Shown: positions 1-7,230, counted from the first letter of the stretch. The stretch is 10,886 nt of DNA from Campylobacteraceae bacterium (GCA_026986085.1 JALSPE010000094.1:1-10886); one strand, 5' to 3'. Numbers and translations: made by a program. The notes: a model not told the origin generated them from the sequence alone.

Positions 1-359
1 GAGCAGTAGCAGCACTTGCAGTAGTAATTGCAATGGCGAAATTACCATTTTGGTTAGCAATTGTAGTATTGTTTTTAATTATGGCAAACTTAGGTATGGC
101 AAATGGTGCAGTATTCCAACTTGTTCCACAAAGATTTGGCAAAGATATAGGTATAATGACAGGTATAATCGGATGTGCTGGAGGGCTTGGAGGAACAGCA
201 TTAATCAAAACTCTAGGGTGGTCTAAAGGTGCATTTGACGGATATATGGCAGGTTTCTTAATATTTGCCGGTGTTGTTATTTTAGCAATAGCAGGAATAA
301 GCTTTGTAAAAACAAGATGGCGAACAACTTGGGGAGCAAATGCTGGAGGAATGATTTAA
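1..359 (+). CDS. NarK/NasA-type nitrate/nitrite MFS transporter, C-terminal part
   Basis: This is the 3' end of a major facilitator superfamily transporter of the nitrate/nitrite porter group, which moves nitrate or nitrite across the inner membrane. The frame is open from base 3, so the gene is cut by the window edge and the ATG at 33 is an internal Met. About 118 residues remain, covering roughly the last four membrane helices. Two stretches typical of the family are visible: NGAVFQLVPQRF, and the glycine-rich GIIGCAGGLGG about 15 residues further on. The protein ends in a short basic tail (KTRWRTTW) that should be cytoplasmic. From memory the NGAVFQLVP form resembles the assimilatory NasA type more than respiratory NarK. 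The next gene encodes a phosphatase-kinase fusion, which fits a nitrate-assimilation locus. The family call is firm; import versus export and the exact substrate are not shown. Confidence 0.88.
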   Translation, partial: AVAALAVVIAMAKLPFWLAIVVLFLIMANLGMANGAVFQLVPQRFGKDIGIMTGIIGCAGGLGGTALIKTLGWSKGAFDGYMAGFLIFAGVVILAIAGISFVKTRWRTTWGANAGGMI

Positions 360-429
360 TTAGTGATTAGTGATTAGTGATTAGTGATTGGTGATTGGTG
401 ATTGGTTTCTGGTTTTTGGTTTTTGGAGG
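360..429. repeat. Degenerate heptanucleotide tandem repeat, ten units
   Basis: Starting on the base after the transporter stop codon, the sequence reads in perfect 7-bp register for 70 bp: TTAGTGA four times, TTGGTGA twice, then TTGGTTT, CTGGTTT, TTGGTTT and TTGGAGG. The units change stepwise along the array, and no unit has an insertion or deletion. It is noncoding and very unlike the flanking genes. Heptamer tandem repeats of this kind are known in intergenic DNA of other bacteria, for example the STRR sequences of filamentous cyanobacteria. A function here is not evident. Confidence 0.9.
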
Positions 430-446
430 TGAGGCTTTAGCCTCAC
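429..446. repeat. Perfect 7-bp inverted repeat abutting the heptamer array
   Basis: GTGAGGC at 429-435 and GCCTCAC at 440-446 are perfect complements around a TTTA loop. The first base is shared with the last heptamer unit. The stem is GC-rich for this genome and could act as a transcription stop for the upstream transporter gene, but ATAT rather than a T run follows it, so a standard intrinsic terminator is not supported. Confidence 0.75.
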
Positions 447-455
447 ATATTAGAT

Positions 456-474
456 TATCTAGTCAAGCTAGATA
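456..474. repeat. Inverted repeat with TCAAG loop
   Basis: TATCTAG at 456-462 and CTAGATA at 468-474 form a perfect 7-bp stem around the loop TCAAG. The loop plus closing pair, GTCAAGC, is the exact reverse complement of the core of the palindrome at 548-570, although the two stems differ in sequence. Confidence 0.7.
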
Positions 475-547
475 TTGATGAAGATGCTTGTCATTAAATT
501 ACAACAAATAATCATCTTTGGGCTAGACCATTTCATACCACCTCGTC

Positions 548-570
548 ATTGTCGGGCTTGACCCGACAAT
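548..570. repeat. GC-rich 9-bp inverted repeat with CTTGA loop
   Basis: ATTGTCGGG at 548-556 and CCCGACAAT at 562-570 are perfect complements around the loop CTTGA. The stem is markedly GC-rich against its surroundings. From memory, intergenic palindromes with a CGGGCTTGACCCG centre recur in many unrelated bacterial genomes, so this is probably a dispersed repeat rather than a gene-specific site. A near copy of its centre, GGGCTAGACC, lies at 520-529 (9 of 10 bases match 554-563) without the flanking stem. Confidence 0.75.
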
Positions 571-654
571 CTAACAATTAAGTTTCACACAAAAAGCACA
601 AAGCTAAAGGCTTAAATTATAAAGCTTTTTGCTTTCAGCTTTTCGCATAACAAA

Positions 655-659
655 AAGGA
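655..659 (+). promoter_or_regulatory. Ribosome binding site that fixes the phosphatase-kinase start
   Basis: AAGGA lies 5 bases before the ATG at 665. A longer in-frame reading from TTG at 629 would add twelve residues, has no Shine-Dalgarno sequence at good spacing and runs through a palindromic stretch, so the ATG at 665 is preferred. Confidence 0.75.
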
Positions 660-664
660 ATAAA

Positions 665-2296
665 ATGGCTAATAAAAATATAGAAAGCACTGCCTTAACT
701 TTAGCTAAGGGCAAAGAGTTAAAGGGTGATGATTTTTATGAAGTTAAGGTTTTAGACAATATTACTGTTGCTGTTGTTTGCGATGGTGTTGGCTCAGCTA
801 CTGCTGGAGCAGAGGCTGCTAAAAGAACAGCTACATTTTTGGTAAACTCCCTAAAAAACAGACCTCGATCTTGGAGTATGCAAAAATCTATAGAGCACTT
901 TATTAGCAACATTAATAATATTCTCTATAAAGAGTCTATGGACGATTATGATAGAGTTGAACTTGTAACAACTTTAACTCTAGTTGTTATCGAAGGAGAT
1001 AGACTCTTTGGTGCCAATGTTGGAGATAGTAGAATCTATCTTCTTAGAGATGGAAAATTAAACCAACTATCAAATGATCACTCAATGGACGAAGAGGGCT
1101 TTGAGAATGTATTAACCTCTGCAATAGGATTAGAAGATAAAGTTAAACCATACTACTTTGAAAATAATTTGCAGCCAAATGATAAAATTTTACTCTGTAG
1201 TGATGGCTTACATAATGAATTAAGTGATGATGAAATTACTACAGGTATGCAAACGAGTGCACCTTTTTTAGTAAGAAAAGTTAGTAAAAAATATAATGAT
1301 AATCTGCCAGATGACACTACTGCAGTTTTGTTAAAAATTAACGAGTTAGACCCAAGGCTTGAGTATAAAAATGCTAATTTAGAGACTAAAGATGACTATA
1401 AATCTGGAGAAGTTATAGATGGATTTAAACTAATAAAGCCATTAGTTCAAAATAGAAGAACATGGTTAGCAACCAAGAGAGGACAAAAATATGTATTAAA
1501 GTTTGCTCCCCTTGGAGCAAAAGATGATGAAGTTATATTAGATTTATATGTAAAAGAGGTTTGGAATGCAAAACGACTAAAGGCTGGTTTTTTCCCAAAA
1601 ACTGCTATACCTAAAAAGAGAACTCATAGATACTATGTAATGAAATATATTGAAGGTATAGAGCTAAAAGAGTATATAAAAAGTAAACCTCTATCTATAG
1701 ATTTAGCAATAGATTTAGCAAAATTTCTATTAAAAATGGAGCAGTTTTTAGCAAGAAAAGGCTTGGTTCATGCCGATATAAAACCCGAAAATATAATAGT
1801 GATTGATAGAAAAGGTAAAAAAGCTTTTAAGATGGTTGATTTTGGCTCAGTTACAGAGATTTATAGCGAAATAAGCCGTGCAGGAACACCAAGCTACCTA
1901 GCACCTGAAAGATTTAATCAAGCTCCAATAACCGAACAGACAGAGGTTTTTGCAATCGGAGTTACACTATATGAAGCCCTAACTACCAAACTTCCATATG
2001 GCGAAATAGAGCCATTTCAAACACCACATTTTAAACAAGCTAAAAATCCAAATAAACTAAATCAAAAAATACCTAAATGGTTAGATTCAATTATTATGAG
2101 AGCCATAGAAATAGACCCTAAAAGAAGGTATCATCACTACTCAGAGATGCTATATGAGTTAAACAATCCTAGTAAAGTTGAGCCATACTACAACTCAAAT
2201 CAAAATATTGTTGAAAGAAATCCAATTTTAATATGCAAAGTTGCACTAATTGCATCCTTACTCATAAATGCATTTCTTATACTCACAACAAAGTAG
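665..2296 (+). CDS. Bifunctional PP2C phosphatase / Ser-Thr kinase, C-terminally membrane-anchored
   Basis: This 543-residue protein joins a PP2C-type (PPM) protein phosphatase to a Hanks-type Ser/Thr kinase. Phosphatase, about 1-227: GDDFYE (21-26), VVCDGVGSATAG (37-48), GANVGDSRIYLL (116-127), LLCSDGL (176-182) and DDTT (216-219), which give the usual metal-binding aspartates. Kinase, about 250-515: Lys279 in VLKF, HADIKPEN (369-376), DFG (392-394), APE (413-415) and a late Arg in DPKRRY. The glycine-rich loop is not recognisable, the catalytic-loop Arg is Ala (HAD rather than HRD), and the usual Asp of subdomain IX is Glu427. Residues about 520-540 are one hydrophobic helix, so both domains should face the cytoplasm from a tail anchor. 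A kinase gene neighbours the nitrate transporter gene in Pseudomonas (around PA1782-PA1783, from memory), so control of nitrate uptake or assimilation is inferred. No substrate is known from the sequence. Confidence 0.9.
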   Translation: MANKNIESTALTLAKGKELKGDDFYEVKVLDNITVAVVCDGVGSATAGAEAAKRTATFLVNSLKNRPRSWSMQKSIEHFISNINNILYKESMDDYDRVELVTTLTLVVIEGDRLFGANVGDSRIYLLRDGKLNQLSNDHSMDEEGFENVLTSAIGLEDKVKPYYFENNLQPNDKILLCSDGLHNELSDDEITTGMQTSAPFLVRKVSKKYNDNLPDDTTAVLLKINELDPRLEYKNANLETKDDYKSGEVIDGFKLIKPLVQNRRTWLATKRGQKYVLKFAPLGAKDDEVILDLYVKEVWNAKRLKAGFFPKTAIPKKRTHRYYVMKYIEGIELKEYIKSKPLSIDLAIDLAKFLLKMEQFLARKGLVHADIKPENIIVIDRKGKKAFKMVDFGSVTEIYSEISRAGTPSYLAPERFNQAPITEQTEVFAIGVTLYEALTTKLPYGEIEPFQTPHFKQAKNPNKLNQKIPKWLDSIIMRAIEIDPKRRYHHYSEMLYELNNPSKVEPYYNSNQNIVERNPILICKVALIASLLINAFLILTTK

Positions 2297-2312
2297 GTTC
2301 AAAAACCTACTT
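2291..2312 (+). terminator. Hairpin overlapping the phosphatase-kinase stop codon
   Basis: AAGTAGGTT at 2291-2299 and AACCTACTT at 2304-2312 form a perfect 9-bp stem with a CAAA loop. The left arm includes the last Lys codon and the TAG stop at 2294-2296. No good T run follows (TTCTGAATTT), so efficient intrinsic termination is uncertain. The hairpin could also stabilise the mRNA 3' end or block readthrough toward the convergent clpB gene. Confidence 0.5.
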
Positions 2313-2420
2313 CTGAATTTAAATATACCTCTATGAACACACAAATGAATTCAAGTAAAAAAATATAATTTAATTTAGTGTTCAAAAAAAGATTTCTTAT
2401 TCTCTAAACTCGATTAAATC
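2297..2420. other. Convergent intergenic gap, kinase gene / clpB
   Basis: No gene is visible. Apart from the hairpin at its left edge it contains a wide 7-bp inverted repeat (TGAACAC at 2334-2340 with GTGTTCA at 2378-2384). A run of A at 2384-2390 reads as T7 on the minus strand downstream of clpB and may be part of its termination signal, with only a weak stem (AAGA/TCTT, 2389-2398) in front of it. Confidence 0.4.
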
Positions 2421-5018
2421 TTACTCTTCTACAGTTGTATCAACAACTACAGAAGCCTTTATCTCACCATTTTCAGCATCAAAGATTACTCTGTCACCAT
2501 CATTAACTTTGCCTTCAAGTATCAACTCTGCCAATCTATCTTCAATTAACTCTTGAATTGCCCTTTTTAATGGTCTTGCACCATATACTGGGTCAAAACC
2601 TGCTTCTGCTATTACCTCTTTTGCAGGTTCGGTTATCTCTATTTTAATATCTCTCTCTGCCACTTTAGACTCTATGCCTCTCAACATAATATCAACAATC
2701 TTTTTAATCTCATCTTTTCCAAGTGGATTAAATATAACCAAATCATCTAGCCTATTTATAAACTCTGGCTTAAAGTAATTTTTAAGTTCGCTTCTAACTG
2801 CTATCTCTCTATCTTCTGGATCTTTTAACTCCATAATCTTATCACTAGCAATATTTGATGTTAAGATAATAATTGTATTTTTAAAATCTACTGTAACACC
2901 TTTATTATCTGTTAAACGACCATCATCCAATACTTGTAATAGAATATTAAATACATCTGGATGAGCCTTCTCAACCTCATCAAACAAAATAACGCTATAT
3001 GGCTTTCTTCTAACAGCTTCTGTTAATTGTCCACCCTCTTCATAACCAACATACCCAGGTGCTGCTCCAACTAAACGGCTAACGCTATGTTTCTCCATAT
3101 ACTCAGTCATATCAAAACGAATAAGTGACTTCTCGCTATCAAATAGAAATTTAGCTAAGGCCTTAGCAGTTTGAGTCTTACCCACACCTGTTGGTCCAAG
3201 GAATAAGAAACTTCCTATTGGTCTGTTTCTATCAGATAAACCAGCCTTATTTCTCTTAATAGCACGAGCTACGGCTTTTACCGCTTCATCTTGACCAACA
3301 ACCTCCTCTTTCAGATGCTCTTCAATGTGTAAAATTCTATCTTTTTCACTTTGAAGCATCTTATTAACAGGTATTCCAGTCCATCTACTTACAATACTAG
3401 CAACCATCTCTTCATCAACTGCATTTTTAAGTAGAGTTCCCTCTCTTTGCATTCTAGCCCAAGTCTCATTTAACTCTTCAAGCTCTTTGTCTAGCGCTGG
3501 TATCTCACCATACTCAATCTCTGCAGCTTTATTAAAGTCGCCATTTCTTTTAGCAAGTTCTGCTTCTCTTCTCTTCTCTTCAATTCTCTGCTTAATCTCA
3601 GCAATTTTATTAAAAATCTCTTTTTCTGTATTAAACTGAGACTCTAATTTTCTCATCTGCTCTTCTAAATTAGCCAACTCTTTTTCAATTTCTTTAATCT
3701 TCTCTTCATTTTTAGGAGTTAGCTCCATCTTTAGAGCTTCTTTCTCAACCAAAAGCTTTTGAATCTCTCTTTTGATTTTAGATAATTCAAATGGCTCACT
3801 CTCAATTTGCATCTTCAATTCTGCTGCTGCTTCATCTATAAGGTCAATAGCCTTATCTGGTAAAAATCTATCCGTAATATATCTATTAGATAACTTTACA
3901 GCTGCAACTAAAGCACTATCTAAAATTTGAACATTATGGTGTGCTTCTAATCTCTCTCTAATTCCTCTCATAATTTGAAGAGCCTCATCAAGGCTTGGCT
4001 CATCAACTTTTACAGGTTGAAACCTTCTTTGAAGTGCTGCATCTTTCTCTATATATTTTCTATACTCTTTTAGTGTCGTAGCACCAATTGTATGCAACTC
4101 TCCTCTTGCCAACATTGGCTTTAGCATATTTGCAGCATCCATACTACCTTCACTTGCACCTGCACCTACAATTGTATGAATTTCGTCGATAAAGAGGATA
4201 ATATTTCCTTGCTTTTTAACCTCTTCTATAACTGCTTTTAATCTATCTTCAAATTCACCTCTATATTTTGCACCAGCAATTAATGCTGCCATATCAAGCT
4301 CTACAAGGCGTCTATTTTGTAAAGATAGAGGAACCTCTTTATTTACAATTCTTTGAGCCAACCCCTCTACAATTGCAGTCTTACCAACACCTGGTTCTCC
4401 AAGCAATAAAGGGTTGTTTTTTGTTTTTCTAATTAAAATCTGCATAGCTCTTTGAATCTCTTCATCTCTTCCAATTACAGGATCCAACTCTCCATTTTGA
4501 GCTTTTCTTGTTAAATCAACTCCATACTTCTCTAATGCTTCAAGCTTCTCATCATCAGTTTGAGACTCTATAGCTCTTCCACCTCTAAGTGCTTCTAAAT
4601 TCTTTTTAAACTCCATTAAATCAACATATTTACCAATAGTATCTTTAATAAAACTCTCGTTAATATTTGCAACTAGCCAAGTATCAACAGATAAATACTT
4701 ATCTCCATTTACTGTCATTTGTCCCTCTGCATTTTGAAGAGACTTTACTAAGTTAGAGGATAATTTAATTGTCTCTTTTGTTACAGAACTAGAAGTTGGT
4801 AACTTCTTAGCAAGAGAGCTAACATCTAACTCTATAGCAGCTTTATCAATATTCATCTTATTTAAAACTTGATTTAAAATAGAGCTACTATTTGTAAGTT
4901 GTGCCCAAATCAGATGAATTGGTTCAACCTCTGGATTTTTATTATGTAAAGCCAATGATAAACCAGACTCTATAGTCTCTGTCATTTGGTGTGTTAATTT
5001 TTCTAATATATTACTCAT
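2421..5018 (-). CDS. clpB: ATP-dependent disaggregase ClpB (Hsp100)
   Basis: ClpB is a hexameric AAA+ chaperone that works with DnaK/DnaJ/GrpE to pull polypeptides out of aggregates in the cytoplasm. The 865-residue length is normal. In order: the N-terminal Clp-N domain (about 1-145); NBD1 with Walker A GEPGVGKT (207-214), Walker B ILFIDE (274-279), pore loop KYRGEF (251-256) and arginines 331-332; a long Glu/Lys-rich coiled-coil middle domain (about 400-530) that distinguishes ClpB from ClpA and ClpC; NBD2 with Walker A GPTGVGKT (608-615), Walker B ILFDE (677-681), pore segment GYVGYEEGG (655-663), FINRLD and sensor-2 GARPLKR (813-819). No IGF/IGL-type ClpP-binding loop stands out. The start has AGGAG at 5026-5030, 7 bases upstream. 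The gene diverges from ctp. No clear HspR (HAIR) or HrcA (CIRCE) operator is visible upstream. Confidence 0.97.
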   Translation of the reverse strand: MSNILEKLTHQMTETIESGLSLALHNKNPEVEPIHLIWAQLTNSSSILNQVLNKMNIDKAAIELDVSSLAKKLPTSSSVTKETIKLSSNLVKSLQNAEGQMTVNGDKYLSVDTWLVANINESFIKDTIGKYVDLMEFKKNLEALRGGRAIESQTDDEKLEALEKYGVDLTRKAQNGELDPVIGRDEEIQRAMQILIRKTKNNPLLLGEPGVGKTAIVEGLAQRIVNKEVPLSLQNRRLVELDMAALIAGAKYRGEFEDRLKAVIEEVKKQGNIILFIDEIHTIVGAGASEGSMDAANMLKPMLARGELHTIGATTLKEYRKYIEKDAALQRRFQPVKVDEPSLDEALQIMRGIRERLEAHHNVQILDSALVAAVKLSNRYITDRFLPDKAIDLIDEAAAELKMQIESEPFELSKIKREIQKLLVEKEALKMELTPKNEEKIKEIEKELANLEEQMRKLESQFNTEKEIFNKIAEIKQRIEEKRREAELAKRNGDFNKAAEIEYGEIPALDKELEELNETWARMQREGTLLKNAVDEEMVASIVSRWTGIPVNKMLQSEKDRILHIEEHLKEEVVGQDEAVKAVARAIKRNKAGLSDRNRPIGSFLFLGPTGVGKTQTAKALAKFLFDSEKSLIRFDMTEYMEKHSVSRLVGAAPGYVGYEEGGQLTEAVRRKPYSVILFDEVEKAHPDVFNILLQVLDDGRLTDNKGVTVDFKNTIIILTSNIASDKIMELKDPEDREIAVRSELKNYFKPEFINRLDDLVIFNPLGKDEIKKIVDIMLRGIESKVAERDIKIEITEPAKEVIAEAGFDPVYGARPLKRAIQELIEDRLAELILEGKVNDGDRVIFDAENGEIKASVVVDTTVEE

Positions 5019-5165
5019 CTATCTTCTCCTAAAATTAATTATTGAAACTTTACCATAATTTTTAACGATTTGTTGCAATCTAAGTTGCAAAATATATTTT
5101 TACCACACTTTAAGTGATTTTTAAATAAAATAGGCAAAAATTTTACATTAAAAGGTAGTGCCAAA
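5019..5165. promoter_or_regulatory. Divergent promoter region clpB / ctp
   Basis: These 147 bases must carry the start signals of both clpB and the ctp operon. GTTGCAA occurs twice as a 12-bp-spaced direct repeat (5072-5078 and 5084-5090); its TTGCAA core is itself palindromic. CACTT and AAGTG (5106-5116) form a small dyad around one base. A TAAAAT at 5126-5131 is a possible -10 for ctp, 34 bases before its ATG. AAAGG at 5151-5155 is the likely ribosome binding site of ctp, with a longish 10-base spacer. The minus-strand -10 of clpB is not clear. Confidence 0.45.
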
Positions 5166-6515
5166 ATGTATAAGCACAATAAGAAATTAATAGCAACATC
5201 TTTTCTGGCGGTTTGCGCAACTCTATTTATATCTAACCCTATAGCTCTAGAGGCAAAAACATCAGATGGCAATAAATTAGATGCATATCTAAAATTTACT
5301 AGAGTTTTAAACTTAATAGAGAGCCAATATGTAGATGAGTTAAATACAACAACACTTATAGATAAAGCCCTAAAAGGTTTACTTAGCAACTTAGATGCAC
5401 ACTCTGCATATATGGATGCAAAAGCATTTAAAGATTTAAATATTCAAACAAAAGGTGAGTTTGGTGGCTTGGGTATTGTTGTTGGTATGAAAAAGGGTGC
5501 ATTAACAGTAATTGCACCAATAGATGATACACCTGCAAAAAAAGCTGGAATTAAAGCTGGAGATATTATATTAAAGATAGATAATAAATCTACTCTTGGT
5601 ATGACAATTGATGAAGCCGTAAAGCTAATGCGTGGAAAACCAAAAACAAAAATAACACTAACTATTGTTAGAAAAGGTAAAAACAAACCACTAAAAATTG
5701 ATATTATTAGAGATATTATTAAAATTGAATCTGTAAAACATAAAGTTATCTATTTAGATAAAGATAAAAAAGAGAAAGTAATATATATTAAAATTGCATC
5801 ATTTGACTCAAAAGTTGTAGATGGAGTTAAATATATTTTACAACAATACCCAAAAGCAAAAGGTATAATATTAGATTTAAGAAACAACCCAGGGGGGCTA
5901 TTAAACCAAGCTACAGGATTACTAGACCTATTTATAGACAAAGGTGTATTAGTTAGCCAAAAAGGTAGAGTAAAAAGAGAAAATATTGTATATAAAGCTC
6001 ACGAAAAAGGAACAAATAAAGATATACCAATAGTTACTCTAGTAAATGGTGGTAGTGCAAGTGCTAGTGAAATTGTAAGTGGGGCACTTCAAGACCACCA
6101 CAGAGCACCTATTATCGGAGAGAAAACTTTTGGTAAAGGTAGTGTTCAAATTGTTGTCCCAATAGGAAAAGAAGATGGTGTAAAATTAACAGTAGCTAGA
6201 TACTATCTGCCAAGTGGAAGAACAATACAAAATAAAGGTGTTACGCCAGATATAACGGTATATCCAGGAGAGGTTCCTAAGAAAAAAGCCAACGAATTCC
6301 AAATAAAAGAGGCAGAGCTTAAAAAACACTTAGAAGATGAATTAGCAAAAGTTGATAACAATAAAACAGAAGTAAAAAAAGATACAAATACTACAACAAG
6401 CGACAATAATAGCACTAACTCTAAAGTAATCACCCAAGATGAGATATATAAAGATGCCCAACTAAAGAGTGCATACGATATCTTAAAAGTATTAATACTA
6501 CAAAAAGGCAAATAG
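5166..6515 (+). CDS. ctp: Carboxyl-terminal processing protease, S41 family
   Basis: This is a periplasmic S41 (Ctp/Prc-type) serine protease that cleaves substrates near their C-termini, typically envelope proteins or cell-wall hydrolases. A signal peptide is visible: basic KHNKK, a hydrophobic core, and a probable cut after LEA at residue 30. A PDZ domain spans about 95-185 (GGLGIVVG, then AGIKAGDIILKI). The protease core follows with LDLRNNPGG (236-244), NGGSASASEIVSG (294-306) and GEKTFGKGSVQ (318-328). Ser299 and Lys324 stand 25 residues apart, as do Ser430 and Lys455 in E. coli Prc, with Gln328 in the matching place, so the catalytic dyad is intact. Residues about 395-425 are an Asn/Thr/Lys/Asp-rich linker before a short conserved-looking tail. 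It is the first gene of a tight seven-gene run, one base before purC. Confidence 0.94.
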   Translation: MYKHNKKLIATSFLAVCATLFISNPIALEAKTSDGNKLDAYLKFTRVLNLIESQYVDELNTTTLIDKALKGLLSNLDAHSAYMDAKAFKDLNIQTKGEFGGLGIVVGMKKGALTVIAPIDDTPAKKAGIKAGDIILKIDNKSTLGMTIDEAVKLMRGKPKTKITLTIVRKGKNKPLKIDIIRDIIKIESVKHKVIYLDKDKKEKVIYIKIASFDSKVVDGVKYILQQYPKAKGIILDLRNNPGGLLNQATGLLDLFIDKGVLVSQKGRVKRENIVYKAHEKGTNKDIPIVTLVNGGSASASEIVSGALQDHHRAPIIGEKTFGKGSVQIVVPIGKEDGVKLTVARYYLPSGRTIQNKGVTPDITVYPGEVPKKKANEFQIKEAELKKHLEDELAKVDNNKTEVKKDTNTTTSDNNSTNSKVITQDEIYKDAQLKSAYDILKVLILQKGK

Positions 6516-6516
6516 A

Positions 6517-7227
6517 GTGAATAAAAAAGAGTTACTATACGAAGGAAAAGCAAAAAAGATTTGGACAACAGATGATGAAAACTTATTGATTTCAGAATTT
6601 AAAGACTCTTTGACTGCATTTAACGGAGAAAAAAAGTCTAACCAAGAGGGCAAAGGTGCTTTAAATAATAAAATATCTACAATTTTGTTTGAATATTTAG
6701 AAGAGAAGGGAGTGCCAACCCACTTTGTTAAAATGCTTGATGATAACCATATGCTACATAAATATGCAGAAGTTATCAAAATAGAGGTAATTGTAAGAAA
6801 TATTGCAACAGGTAGTTTAAGCAGAAATCTAGGTATAGAAGATGGTAAAGTATTACCTTTTACTCTTGTAGAATTTGATTATAAAAATGATGAATTAGGT
6901 GACCCAAAACTAAACGACCAACACTGTTTAATTTTAGAACTTGTAAAAGATACAAGCGAACTTGAATACATTAGATATATGGCAAGAAAGATTAATAATT
7001 TTTTAAGTGAATTTTATGCAAAAGCAGATTTAAAGCTTGTTGATTTTAAGCTTGAGTTTGGAAGAGATAGCAACGATAATATTATCTTAATAGATGAGTT
7101 AAGTCCAGATAACTTTAGACTTTGGGATGCCAATACAAATGAAAAGATGGATAAAGATAGATTTAGACAAGGATTAGGTGGCTTAATAGAAGCTTACGAA
7201 GAGGTTTTAAAAAGAATTAAAGGATAG
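6517..7227 (+). CDS. purC: Phosphoribosylaminoimidazole-succinocarboxamide synthase
   Basis: SAICAR synthetase joins CAIR and aspartate using ATP in cytoplasmic de novo purine synthesis. The 236-residue length is the usual bacterial size. Conserved segments are LLYEGKAKKIW (6-16), SLTAFNGEKK (31-40) followed by GKGALNNKIS, EVIVRNIATGSLSRNLG (90-106), KLVDFKLEFGR (173-183) and LIDELSPDNFRLWD (191-204). The start is GTG at 6517, one base after the ctp stop, with AAAGG at 6504-6508 inside the ctp coding end. That arrangement suggests translational coupling. purS follows after 3 bases. Confidence 0.96.
   Translation: MNKKELLYEGKAKKIWTTDDENLLISEFKDSLTAFNGEKKSNQEGKGALNNKISTILFEYLEEKGVPTHFVKMLDDNHMLHKYAEVIKIEVIVRNIATGSLSRNLGIEDGKVLPFTLVEFDYKNDELGDPKLNDQHCLILELVKDTSELEYIRYMARKINNFLSEFYAKADLKLVDFKLEFGRDSNDNIILIDELSPDNFRLWDANTNEKMDKDRFRQGLGGLIEAYEEVLKRIKG
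7219..7224 (+). promoter_or_regulatory. Ribosome binding site supporting the TTG start of purS
   Basis: AAAGGA overlaps the last codons of purC and sits 6 bases before TTG at 7231. No in-frame ATG follows until Met61, which would remove most of the small protein, so the TTG start is well supported. Confidence 0.7.
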
Positions 7228-7230
7228 AGT

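Larger units (their letters stand above)
360..664. other. Gene-free repeat mosaic between transporter and phosphatase-kinase genes
   Basis: No supportable coding region lies in these 305 bases. From left to right they hold the heptamer array (360-429), the palindrome at 429-446, the TCAAG-loop palindrome at 456-474, a weak 6-bp inverted repeat (AAGATG at 481-486 with CATCTT at 513-518), the GC-rich palindrome at 548-570, and an imperfect inverted repeat of AAAAAGC (591-597) with GCTTTTT (624-630). A possible -10 element TATAAA at 618-623 could drive the downstream gene, but no convincing -35 accompanies it. Confidence 0.6.

Noticed and set aside
33..35. ATG as the start of a 108-residue membrane protein
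   Set aside because: The frame stays open to the window edge with matching membrane sequence, so this is an internal Met of a truncated transporter gene.
360..429. Heptamer array as a CRISPR
   Set aside because: The units are 7 bp and contiguous with no spacers.
629..664. Upstream TTG start that would lengthen the phosphatase-kinase by twelve residues
   Set aside because: AAGGA at 655-659 sits correctly before the ATG at 665, while the TTG has no such site and lies in palindromic noncoding sequence.
2334..2384. TGAACAC/GTGTTCA as a terminator hairpin
   Set aside because: The loop would be 37 bases of AT-rich sequence, so a stable hairpin is unlikely; a chance or protein-binding dyad is as good an explanation.
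5019..5165. CIRCE or HspR (HAIR) operator upstream of clpB
   Set aside because: Neither the TTAGCACTC-N9-GAGTGCTAA nor the CTTGAGT-N7-ACTCAAG pattern is present in recognisable form.
5039..5389. Minus-strand open frame across the ctp start
   Set aside because: It overlaps the ctp signal peptide region and the divergent promoter, has no recognisable motif and is best explained as a shadow frame.
6203..6779. Two minus-strand open frames opposite the ctp 3' end and purC
   Set aside because: They are antisense to conserved coding sequence, and their Ser/Leu/Phe-rich translations are typical of shadow frames.
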